From Pyrus communis (Eukaryota; Streptophyta; Magnoliopsida; Rosales; Rosaceae), in NCBI RefSeq assembly GCF_963583255.1, contig NC_084808.1, forward strand, positions 14,717,201 through 14,781,200: a stretch of 64,000 nucleotides of DNA, written 5' to 3'. The notes below the pieces were generated by a model. That model made no database searches and was not told the origin of the DNA. It saw nothing but the letters and a program-made list of their open reading frames with translations. Below are positions 20,990 to 31,451 of this stretch, one piece after another. The position numbers and the translations under genes were made by a program. How positions within the stretch are numbered: position 1 is the first letter of the stretch; each line of letters begins with the position of its first letter.

Positions 20990-21500
20990 GTGTTTCCACA
21001 ATTCTTGAATTGAAGAAGAAATTGGGAAAGAAAGTTTTGTTTTCAGGGTTTTGACTTTCTTCAATTGGATGAACATTCAAGAACTTTCGATGAAAGCACC
21101 AATTTGTGAGAGCAAATTTCAATCTTTGATTGAATTGACATAAACCTACACACACACACACACACAAAAGAGACAAATGGAGTTCGGCTCACACTAGTGT
21201 GGTGTTCATCTAACTCTGTTCTAACACCAGTGTCATGTTAACCGAAGGGCATCTGATGCCTAAGTCTGAAAGACTGTAGAAAGTAATAAGAGTGTAGTGA
21301 GTGTTCTTTATTACCGGAATACAGTGGTTGGCCTGACTATTTATAGAAAACTGAGAAATTAACCTTAGTGCCCAGGTTCGTTTAACCTATTAGTAGAGTG
21401 TTACTTAGTTTACACTTTGGGTGTGGTACAAAGAAGAGAGAGTTGTATTATATCGATGATGTGGCATCAAGGCATGTCAATCAAGTCCGTTGTGGTGATA
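20990..21500 (-). mobile_element. Gypsy-like LTR remnant
   Basis: On the minus strand a TATA-like CTATAAATAGTC (about 21337-21348) is followed by a GT microsatellite (21148-21166) and then ATTGGTGCTTTCATCG (about 21080-21096), the phrase that commonly lies just inside the 5' LTR of plant gypsy elements. No gag or pol follows, so this is a truncated end. LTR borders were not resolved. Confidence 0.5.
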
Positions 21501-21584
21501 GTAACAAGATCAAGAAATGGTCACCCAAGAAATGAGCACCCAAAATGAGCACCCAAGAAATGGTCAATCTTCAAAAAGCATGGG

Positions 21585-22020
21585 CACATGGAGGTTAAGG
21601 GCTATATAGATGCAGACTGGGTTGGTAATATTATTGACCAACGTTCTACATCAGGTTACTTTACATTTGTAGCAAGTAATCTGGTGACACGGAAAAGTAA
21701 GAAGCAAAATGTGGTGCTTAGGTCTATTGCAAAGGCAGAGTATTGGAGAATGGCACACGATATTTGGGAACTGTTGTGGCTCCGGTACTACTTATAGAGA
21801 TTGGGTTTAGACCTAAGGGAAGTATTTTGTTATACTATGACACTTAGGCAGTGCCGAAAATTGCTAACAATCCAGTTCAACGTGATTGAACAAAACATAT
21901 TAAAGTTGATAGCCACTTCATCAAGAAAGAAGTTGGATACCATACTGGTTGATATACCGTATGTCAAATTTGCAGAACAATTAGCTGATGTGTTGACACA
22001 TTAGCATCAACTAGAACGTT
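21585..22020 (+). pseudogene. Ty1-copia RNase H fragment
   Basis: EVKGYIDADWVGN, RSTSGYFTFVASNLVT and WRMAHDIWELLWLR mark the C-terminal copia RNase H. Stops at about 21795 and a shift break the frame, and the end LADVLTH is visible near 21985. Compared with the intact-type sequence at 10790-11240 it is a different, older lineage. A following stretch with repeated GTGAGTCAATGTA phrases (22083-22170) may be its 3' LTR. Confidence 0.8.
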
Positions 22021-22221
22021 GCATGACTCACTAGACAAGTTGGGTTTATGAGACATTTACGCACAAACTTGAAGGAGAGTGTTGGTGTGAGTCAATGTAC
22101 TTAGAATAGGGATTTAATGTATGTTGGTGAGAGTCAATGTACCATAGGGATTCAATGTATGTTGACGTGAGTCTATGTTCCCAATTTTAGAATTTAATGT
22201 ACCAGACGTCCTTGTACTTGA

Positions 22222-22225
<4 letters not shown>

Positions 22226-22255
<30 letters not shown>
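22226..22255. repeat. (TA)n microsatellite
   Basis: AT/TA dinucleotide run within the 3' flank of the copia fragment. Confidence 0.9.
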
Positions 22256-22259
<4 letters not shown>

Positions 22260-22631
22260 ATATCATATATAAATATTGTGTTCCTATTGAGAAAGAAATA
22301 AGTCGAAACATATTCAAAATCCTAAATCAATTTTATCTTCACTAACGTTTTCAACGATTCAAATTATCTTTATTTTAATTCATCATGCATAAATTATTTA
22401 AAAAAAAATAAAGAAATTTAAAATCATTAAGGCATTCATTTAGAATGAAAAAAAATTAACGAATAAGGCTTTGAATCTTGGAGAAAAACCTAAAAGACAG
22501 ATAGTTGGATGGTTGATATACATTTCGAAATGAACATTATAAAATGTGTACAGAATTCATGTGTCTCTAATCTGAACCATAAATAAACAAAAAACAAAAA
22601 GTAAAACAAAATCGAAAACTCCCATTATTCT

Positions 22632-23935
22632 TAGGGGTGGGCACAATTCGGTTTGGTGCGATTTTGAGTGAAACCAAAACCAAAATGGTTTGGTTCGGTA
22701 CCATTTTGAGGCTAAAACCAAAATGAAACCAAACCATTTGGTTCGATTTGGTTTGGTTTTAAACGGTTTTGGTTTAGTTTCATTGTTTGAAAAAGCTATT
22801 ATGATTACCTAGTTGTATCTCATTTCATCCAATTCAATAAATAAGTTTTGGTGTTTGAACTTTTGACATTAAAAACAAGTCATTCGATGGCCCAAATGCA
22901 ACATTATTTATTGTAGTCAACAATCAAGCATGCAATACACATTCAATCTTAAGTTCAAGAGAGTTCACATCATGATGCAGGGATTGAAAACTTCATGCAG
23001 CCCTAACTAATGCGAATATCTCCTTAATCAAGGGGGCAGATTCAATTCATGTAGGTGTGTGTAATTGTGTATACTGGGCGGAAACCTATCTAGTATCTAC
23101 CCATTATTCGCATGTTATATAAAAATTGGAAGAAAATGAAATTTCAAGGCATGGCCATTCCAATAAGCAACAAGCCTAATTAATACTTAATCTGCTAAAT
23201 TTAATACTTAAATCTAATAAGAAGTGGATTATATCTACTAATCGAGGAACAGATATGACATTTTGTCCTTTTTTTTTTTTTTTTTTTTTTTTTGCAAAAC
23301 CCGTGAACTTGAATCATATTCAATTTTACTTTGATTTATCAGGTTTATACGTATGAATAATTTATTTACCGATCAACAACATTCTGACATTCTGATGTTC
23401 ATGAATGAAGAAAAATTGAAGACTAGCCAATGAAAAACCAAATACCCTTTTGATTCAAAACCCAACCATGAACCTAACCCTAAAATTAATCTCAAATATA
23501 TATGTAAATTTAACTAAAACAAGTTATAAATCATAGTTCTTACCATATTATAGCACTCTGAACTCTAGAGGCTAGGAGCTGGAATGAAGGGGAGCCCAGA
23601 GGGGAGACCGAGAGAGAGAGTTAGAAGCTTAGATGAATAAAGTTGAGCAGTACATACTAGAAGAAAGAAAAGATAGAGATTATGTGGAAATATTATGATG
23701 AGGTTGACTCCACACTAAATGTATGGATTCAATGAAATAACCAATTATCGGGAAAAAAAAAATGAAATAACCAATTAGAATTTAACATTTAATAAAGTTA
23801 TGCATTTTCAGTTTGGGTGCGGTTTTTAAAAGCCAAAACCGAAACCAAACCGTTTCCTACGTTACGGTTTGGTTTTAAAACCAAAACCGTTTCAAAACCG
23901 CAAAACCAAACCAAATGCCCAAATGCCCACCCCTA
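22632..23935. mobile_element. Non-autonomous hAT transposon with perfect 8-bp target duplication
   Basis: A 1304-bp element with perfect 12-bp terminal inverted repeats TAGGGGTGGGCA / TGCCCACCCCTA, flanked by ATTATTCT at 22624-22631 and 23936-23943. Subterminal regions are full of AAACCAAAACC / GGTTTTGGTTT motifs in opposite orientation, typical hAT transposase-binding repeats. No transposase frame remains. The interior contains a T-run near 23270. Confidence 0.93.
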
Positions 23936-24005
23936 ATTATTCTTCAGACGTATTCGCACCCAAATCGGTTCAGAATATTGGATCATGTTTTCCTATTCCT
24001 CCAAT

Positions 24006-24361
24006 GGATAAGGATTGTCTGCCCTCCCACTTCCAGTACCCTCTCGTGCTCTCCTGTTTTATGTGGTCACGGTTAAGCCACGTCAACATTTTATATTATT
24101 TTTTTATAGAGATAATAAGACAAGGGGTGTGATATCCACGCATCATTTTTTGCTTCTCCCACATCTTTTTAGTTTTCAACCGTCAAATCAGATTAATTGA
24201 AAAAGATCAACAGACATAAATTAACAAAAGGTGTGTGAATAGCACACCCCTAAGACAAAAATTGAATAGTAATATAAAATGTTAATGTGGCTTAACCGTA
24301 ACCACACAAATAAGAGGGCACGGTAGGACACTAGAAGTAGGAGGAGAGACAATCCTTATCC
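24006..24361. mobile_element. Palindromic MULE-type MITE, copy B, carrying a nested MITE
   Basis: Starts GGATAAGGATTGTCTGCC and ends with the inverted form; flanks TCCTCCAAT (23997-24005) and TCCTGCAAT (24362-24370) match at 8 of 9. It shares the AATATAAAATGTTAATGTGGCTTAA-type centre with copies at 18159 and 57656, but is about 180 bp longer because of the insertion at 24124-24250. Confidence 0.85.
24124..24250. mobile_element. Nested hAT-type MITE
   Basis: 127 bp with short inverted ends GGGGTGTG / CACACCCC and a perfect 8-bp target duplication TAAGACAA (24116-24123 and 24251-24258) inside copy B. A similar but truncated sequence lies at about 54402-54510. Confidence 0.88.
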
Positions 24362-24756
24362 TCCTGCAATAGGATCTAATAAGAAAAAGAAACTGTACGT
24401 TTTCCGTCAGTTTCTCGGGAAATGTCAGGATTTTCCCAGTGATTGTATTTTCCCAGATTAATAATTATCAGGTTTTCCTTTTTCCTCTCTTTCGGTTTCG
24501 TCGTTTTTTCCATTTCATCCCATTGCTGTTCCAAGCCCTGCGTCGAGGATGGGCGTTGACTTTTCGCGGAAATGGCGATTCACATCCGCCACGACCCGCA
24601 AGATTTGAACTTCAGGGGTTAGGGTTTGCGAATTTGTCCAAATCAGGGATTTGGGTCAATTGGGTTTTTTAATAAATTTCAGAGATTGGAAGGTTTCTTG
24701 TTGAATTTGGATTATTTGGAGGTGCCATTTTGTTGGGTAGGGCTGTGAATTTGTTG
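24362..24756 (+). promoter_or_regulatory. 5' flank and leader of the CaaX-protein gene, with two upstream ORFs
   Basis: Two short upstream frames precede the main start: ATGGGCGTTGAC at 24549 and ATGGCGATTCAC at 24571, both ending well before 24757. Such uORFs can reduce translation of the main frame. No clear TATA box was identified. Confidence 0.45.
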
Positions 24757-27155
24757 ATGGATACGGATGCTAAGAATGCTTGTACTACTAATGGGTGTAA
24801 AACTGAGGCGACGTTGGATACCGGAGACTCTCAGAAAGTTGAGGAAAATGTTAATGGAGATGAAGATAGTGAGTCTAATTCTTTGTTGCCTCCTCGGAGA
24901 GGGGGTATGTCGAGGAAATCGAATAAAACTCGGCGAAAAGTGCAGTGGAATGATAGGAATGGGAATAACCTTGTTGAGGTCCTGGAATTCGAACCGAGGT
25001 AATGCGTTTGCTGAATTCTATCTCTTTACATGTGCATTGTTTTGATCAAAGTGTGAGATTTTTTTATTGCTTTGTTTAGTTTTCGTTGTTATTTTCGTTG
25101 TTGCTGTTCCTGTTGTGATGTGGCTGTTCGAATTTTTATCAACTGTTGGCCAATATCTTTGTCTTTTAATTTCTTGGTGCTGTTATGCTCTTTGTATTGA
25201 CTTTGATTTAGGGTGTTATTTCGGCCGCAGTTAACTCTATAATTCACCACCTCCATCCATCTTTTAGGTAAATGTCCACTTTCCTGCTCTGTCCAACATA
25301 TCTAATTACAGGGGTCAACTTACTTTAGCTTCTAATGGGAGACCTTAATCCCATTGGAGTTTAGCTAATTACTTGATTGATTATTGGTCACAAATTGTTG
25401 TTGCAGTTATTATCTACAGTTCATACTCTTGGATACCTATTTGATTTTGAGGCAGTGGATTGTTAATAAGACTATAAGAGTTGATAGCTTCAGATTCCAT
25501 TTTACTGTGGTCGACGAGTTGTTTTTATTATATGTTTCATTTAGGTTTGGTTAGTTGAATATTGAGGTGTTTTCCTTTCAGTCTGTAAGTTTTGAGAAGG
25601 GCTCCATCATGTGGGGTGATATGCATCTGGGTCAAGTCATAATTTCTGATAGTCTCCTTTTCTGCCGGGAGGAGAGCTGTATTTGGCACTCTACAATAGT
25701 TATCTTGCACTCCTCCATAATTGGGAAAAAAACAAAGGAGTAAAGAGTGCAGGATTACTATGTTGGCGTAAAAGATAGCTATCAGTGCCGAAGTTCTCCC
25801 CATCAGACTTCTCGTGGACGCATCATGCCTTTTCCTTTTCTACCTAAGCCAACTGGTTTCAAGTTTTGCCTTGTCCTCTATCCGTCTCTCTCTTTTGGCC
25901 TGTCTTTCTCTATTGCTCACCCTTAGGTCAATTCATTTAATCACCTCTTTTTTAGGTAAGTAGACCTCCTTTTCATCTCATTGAAAATTTTACCTTAGGA
26001 ATGTAAGGCACCTGCTGTGATGTTCTCTCTGCTATATACAAGTCATTGTGGGAATGTAAGTTAATATAAAACAAGTAAAGGAATTTGGTGAATTGTTTTT
26101 CTTTGTTTGTTCTTGTGGGAACGTAAGTTAATGTAGAACAAGTAAAGGAATTTGATGAATTGTTTTCCTTTGTGTGTGTGTGTGTGTGTGTGTGTGCAAT
26201 TATTTTGGAGAAGAAGTTGAATGGGCCAAACATAGGATGCCTATGCCAAGTTTGCATGGGCTGTATCCTGATGCTATGGGTCAACTTTAACAACACAACG
26301 TTTTGTGGCCCATGATTCTAGAGCAAAGTTTTGTGTCTGTAATAACAGGAAAGTTAATCGGTGGCATTTTGGTTTCTTGGTTTGTTAAGTTAGATTTTCT
26401 ATATTGGAGGCATTTAATGCTCCTTCTTACGTGTTGGATTGACTAGTACTGAATGTACTCTAGGGAATTTGTGTGGTTACTAAACAGCCTAACCTACTAT
26501 TGGCGCCAAGATATTTTGATTTTGTTGTGATTTAATTTTTCTGACCTTAGTTGATCATAAAATTGATTATTGTTACCTGGTAAACTTTTTGCTTTTTATG
26601 AAAATGCAGAGAGAATAGTCACCTTCATGTCGGTCTGTTATGGACATGGGGTCCTTCATGTCTGCCATATGCTAGTCAAGCCTTATACTGAAATATGCCT
26701 CAATCAAGCACACAATTGTCTGCTTAAACATAAATGCACTCTGCGGTTTACTGTATACAGGAAGTAACTTCTCATGTGTGTCATATGTTAGTGTGTGTAT
26801 GCTTGTCGGTGTGTGCACGCGCACACGCACGCACGCAAGGAATTGGAAAAGCAATTCAGGACGAAGAATTGTTGGTTTAGCACTTCTTTTATTAAATTCC
26901 ATAACAGTTTCAAGATATTCAATCTACTTTGTTGCATTTCCATAGATTGAAGTTGTCTCCCATCACATACTTATCTACTTGTAAAAACAAAATTACAAAT
27001 AGAGTAACTTTTTGCGATGTTAATTTCACCAGTATTATGTCACTGTTATATTTATTGCTGATTTGCTAGTCTCTAACCCTGTCTCATTGTTCATCTGCAG
27101 CGATGTTAGCGATGATGATGAAGATGCAGATTCTTGCATATGTATTATTATGTAG
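24757..27155 (+). CDS. Small acidic plant protein with C-terminal CaaX prenylation motif
   Basis: Exons 24757-24998 and 27101-27155 join through a 2.1-kb GT/AG intron; the split codon becomes Ser and the protein is 98 aa. The N-terminal half is hydrophilic and Glu/Asp-rich. A basic block MSRKSNKTRRKVQWNDRNG (51-69) leads into VEVLEFEPSDVSDDDEDADS and the tail CICIIM. The last four residues CIIM fit a CaaX box, and a C-terminal Met favours farnesylation; Cys95 would be the prenylated residue and Cys93 a possible palmitoylation site. I recognise the core plus CaaX end as conserved among plant proteins of unknown function, but know no symbol. Exon 2 was assigned because it restores frame and family sequence and ends in the CaaX stop. 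Membrane attachment is predicted, function unknown. Confidence 0.8.
26172..26196. repeat. (GT)n microsatellite in the CaaX-gene intron
   Basis: About 12 GT units. It lies just after a near-duplicate pair of phrases GTGGGAAYGTAAGTTAATRTA at about 26048 and 26115, a diverged 67-bp tandem repeat. Confidence 0.85.
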
Positions 27156-28405
27156 ATATTGTTCAGTACACCATTTAGCTGGATACGATTGCTGGGTAAA
27201 TCAAGTATGAAATTTCTCCGAGCTGATTTTTATGATTTTTACTGGCTCTGTTATAACTCACTGTGTCAAGGATGGACCCAAGGTCCTGAGACCAAGGCAA
27301 GACTGTCAGTCTCCCATGTCTTGCATCTAAGTATAGACTGTATAGTACCCTTTTTTGGGTTAAGTTTCTGTGATCGCCGTTATAACCAGATGCAAACTTA
27401 GTGGACCATCTTCCAGGGATGAAAGCAGATACAGATAACGGCAATTTGGCTTCCACATTATGTAATATATCAAACACAGTCGAAATTTTTTATGTTTTAC
27501 CATATGCATAAGTTGTACTTTGTATGTAATTAGAATTACAGCATACTTTGATAACCATATCCTGTTCAATAAACGCGCTTCAATTCTGCTTATTCCTTTT
27601 CTTCTCTATTCCTTCAGCACTTGACAGAAGGGAGAAAAGATATCATCCATCCTAGAGTGTAAATATATCTGTCTTCCTGTTTGATTGTATGCATTCGTTC
27701 CCGGAAACCCCGATAAAATGTTGAAAACAGCTGCGGTGGTGGAATTTAATTTCAACTGCCCTTGTATATGTAGTTGGACATTATTCTTGTTCTTTCAAGA
27801 GTCGATTCTGCTGTGGCATCAAATCTTTATTCGGATTCTATACCTCCATATGCCTCATTATTTGGGCATATCTTATGCTATGCCTTTGCATTATTAGGCA
27901 GACTGGCGGACTAAATTTTATAACTCATCCCACCAACTTGGCCCACTCAGCTTCTGACATAAGCAAGAAAAATGTAAGAGAAGCCTCCGAGATAGGGGGA
28001 GAAGGTGTCTTGTAAACCGATTGTATATTCTCGTGTCTACCCTTGAATCGAGGACATCCAAGACCAAAATAGCCAACGGATCTTTTGAGGCAAAGCCGTT
28101 GTTATTTAATATGGAACGACATCAATTTTTTTACCAGAATTACAGTAAATTTCTTACACAAACAACCAAGGCCCCCAACACAAGCACAAATCTATCAGAC
28201 ATCCTCTTTTACCAGAGTCAAGACACTCAGAAATAAATACACACACATATCCAACAAATCCCCCCAAAATTCACACCTTTTGTATCAAAATTATCTTTTT
28301 GGCCACGACTGAAATGTAATCTGTCCAGTGTACTAATTTGCTGGATGAGATGGTCCCAGTTGTAGCAACTGTTTGATGATCTAGATTCAATTTGGTCTCC
28401 ACAGA
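27156..28405. other. Convergent 3' flanks of the CaaX and MGC genes
   Basis: About 1.25 kb without supported coding sequence. It should include both 3' UTRs; a polyadenylation-like AATAAA occurs at 27568. Confidence 0.4.
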
Positions 28406-29485
28406 CTAATTAGTACTTTGCGAATTTAACCAACTCGAAAGACTGGCATGAACTGGGATTTCTTGCAGGAGAGTTTTGGTGGACTGGTTAAAATTCGATC
28501 TGGTGCTACAAGGCATCCGGGGTTGTTGAAATAATGCAGTAATCTCCTTTTGGTGCTTTGGTGCTGCTGCTGCTTTTGCTTTGGCTGCTTTCCACTGTGT
28601 GAGATTCTCTACTGGACTCAGTACAGAATTTACATACCGGATATTATCCCTAGCATCTGGATATTCCAATTCTCCATTTCGCGATGCAGAGCATAGTTCC
28701 TCCGAAAACCCTTCTCGGCTTATTTGGTGTTCATCAATCTCACTGTCTTCATCGTCATCATAGTAGTCATCCTCATCATCAACGTCGATATCATTGTCAT
28801 GCAACTCACTTTCCTCTTCTTCATAGCTGTCCCGAACATTTTGGTACCTGTAGTTTGAAGGAAATAGTCCTACTCTCAGTGTTGTTGAATCCCTTTCAGA
28901 CGCTGAAGTGGAAAGTCTTCCCTTTGACGTTTCTTTGACATTCTTTTCTCCGATTTCTTCCTCCTCATAGCTGTCCAAGAAATGGTAAGCGGTTGAAATA
29001 GGCTCATACGTCTGGACATTCAGATTGAAGCTAACTTTCTTTCGGGTTTTCAACCTCTTCTGCTCCTTGGCCTTATCTCTAAAACAACAAATATTCAATG
29101 AAAGCGAATGCCGGTAAATAACCATTCCACAGATCAAATCTCAGTACAAAGTAGGAGACTAAAAGCAAGAACTGACCTGTATAGTTCAGATATGAGACTC
29201 TCTCTTCCACCATCAACACCAATAATTCTGACAGATGAGTCCAATGGTACATAACTCACGCGTCTCTACAGCATCATCGTAAAACCAAAAATCAAACATC
29301 CCGAATTTGGGTTAAATATTGTGACACCAATACAAACACACACAAAAACAAAATACTGAAACTTGAAAGCATGGTTTGAGCCTGAAGATAAAGAAATGTA
29401 CATGGTCACTGGAGGCGGCTTTAGTAGCGGGGTATTGCCGCTTTCTCTTCTTAGAAAAACAGAAACAGGCAAGAAAACACCCCAT
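28406..29485 (-). CDS. Unknown plant protein with N-terminal MGC lipidation motif and acidic tract
   Basis: Exons 29485-29402, 29265-29177 and 29078-28406 join in frame (846 nt, 281 aa). The start reads MGCFLACFCFSKKRKR: Gly2 is suited to N-myristoylation and Cys3, Cys7 and Cys9 to palmitoylation, followed by a basic cluster, so plasma-membrane attachment is predicted. Exon 2 carries RRVSYVPLDSSVRIIG. Exon 3 has TRKKVSFNLNVQTYEP, an acidic stretch IDVDDEDDYYDDDEDSEID, and a conserved-looking VNSVLSPVENLTQWKAAKA before a Ser/Thr-rich tail. I recognise MGCFLxCFG-type N-termini and KKVSFNLNVQTYE in plant unknowns but no studied function. The start at 29485 was chosen because it adds the MGC exon. 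No defects are seen. Confidence 0.78.
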
Positions 29486-30416
29486 TAGAAGTCCCTAGGT
29501 AGCAGCAGGAGGAATGAAGTTTGATATAGGCAGACAGATAGAAGGAAAAGGGGGTTAGGAGGTGACGGTGAACAGGAAGTTTTTAAATCCGTTTGGCTCC
29601 AAAGGGTTTTTGAAAATGGTAACGTTGGGAGGGAGTGGAATTATGATGAAAAGGGATGTGGTGGGTGCACGAGTTTAATAAGGGAAGGAAGCAGAGACAA
29701 CAACACAAACCTTATTTAATTGTGTGCCTTTTTGTTTCATGGGAGTTTATGGAAGGAGTCACGTTTCTTTGGTAGTTTGGACAAGTTATTCGTTGGCTTT
29801 TTGCGCTTTGCTCGACACAATCGAAAGATGTAAATCTACTTGACATTTGAAAATGTTTTTTTATCTCCTCAGGTTGTTCGTCTATACCACTACATACTAG
29901 TATTTAGACTATTGATTTTTATCAACGAAATCATGTGATCCATGAAAATTATTCCTTTACTGCTATAGTGGGTGGTGTGAATAGTGACAAACCAATCGTT
30001 CAAGCTTTCAAGGCTGGTGGAGACAAACTAGAAAAGCAAAAATGTGAAATTTAATTATGTCACAAGATACTGACATCATGCAGATATCTTAAATTAAGCC
30101 GAAGCCGATTTAAGTGTGGCATCGATGATGGTTTTATATGTGGTCCAATATTCTAATGGATGTGTCCTAGATCGAACATTTATTTCCTTTAAATTATTGT
30201 AATAGTTTCGAATCTTGTCCCTTTCCTTTAATAATAAATTTTTTATTTTTTATTTTTAGAAAGTGTGATATTGATGTTGTTAGACTAGGTCGTGTCTTTT
30301 GCACTCAGCTCCTATTAGACTCTCCATCAGCACTTAAAAGTTGCACCACATCTTAATTTTCAACCTCGAGTGTTTGAGGGTGTTACTTGGCACACGTTTA
30401 CAAGCACCAACAGAGT
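29486..30416. other. Upstream flank of the MGC gene; no other gene seen
   Basis: Contains the likely promoter of the minus-strand gene. No motif strong enough to call. Confidence 0.35.
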
Positions 30417-30616
30417 AAGGTATGGTTTGGGGTTGAGGTGATTTTAAAAAAAAACTGGTATAAAAAAAAGCTGGGGGTCATTTTTTTGTTTGGTAAACTT
30501 CCAGCTTCAGCTTTTTTTCACAGTTTTGGGTGAAAAAAAAGCCAAAAAACAGAAGCAGCAAAATGCAGCTTTGAAAAGCTGGCTTTTTAGCTTCTACGCA
30601 AACCTCTAAAACACGG

Positions 30617-31057
30617 GTGAACAATGACCCTTTAATGAAAGTTTCTGGCAATCCTACCCTGAGCTCTCTCTTCCGCCTCCACACTTCTTCGTCAAACCCA
30701 CCACTCTCCCACACCTCTTCGCACCCCCTCCGTCTCTCTTGCTCCTTCAAACCCACAAAACCCCCCAAATCACCTTCTCTATCTACCTCAACACCACTGC
30801 CTGCCAAAGACAGAGTCATCGACTTCGAAAAATACAAGGGCAAGATGTTGGGCACCCTCCCTTCAGCCTACCTCAAGTGGGTCTCCAAAAATCTTTGCGT
30901 TCACGACTTCGAGGACTAGGTGAAGCTCGCCAACCAGGTCTTTGACGACGCCGTTTACCGGGACCAGATTAAGTGGGAGTTGGTGGAGAACGTCCTGAAC
31001 GGAAATCAGAGGAAAATAGACCCAGCCTCTGACGTCGTTTCGTCCACCGAGCTATGA
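30617..31057 (+). pseudogene. DUF3820-type gene fragment with in-frame stop
   Basis: A 100-codon frame begins with a Ser/Pro-rich, transit-peptide-like stretch and continues into IDFEKYKGKMLGTLPSAYLKWVSKNL and HDFED, then hits TAG at 30917-30919 where the family has Trp (TGG). The same frame resumes with KLANQVFDDAVYRDQIKWELVENVLNG and ends at 31057. The match to plant DUF3820-like proteins is from memory. Because one base change explains the stop and the rest is well kept, the fragment is fairly young. It sits at the edge of a repeat block, suggesting transposon capture or retro-insertion. Confidence 0.7.
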
Positions 31058-31413
31058 TGGCTCCAAACTTGACACGCCTCGATCCCGATATTCCCCGAAT
31101 ACCAGGATAGGCACGTGCTGGTCAACACCCGAGGGTGACGAAAGCCATTTATTGAGTGCAAATGCTGAAAACAAGGGATAGATAAGGCTTATAAATATAA
31201 AAGAATAATGAATATGCATTTAAGGAACGTGTTCAGAACATACAACTAATCCTAAAACACTAAAGGAAATAATATAAAATTGAATGAATAAAAGAATGGG
31301 TCCTATGCCGAGAGGACTCGAAGATGCCGATGCGGAAGTGCCTTGACGTCGCGATTGTATGCCTCGATTCTAAGTCCTGAAGGGGGCGCAAAACAAACAT
31401 GAGTGGACCAAGT

Positions 31414-31451
<38 letters not shown>

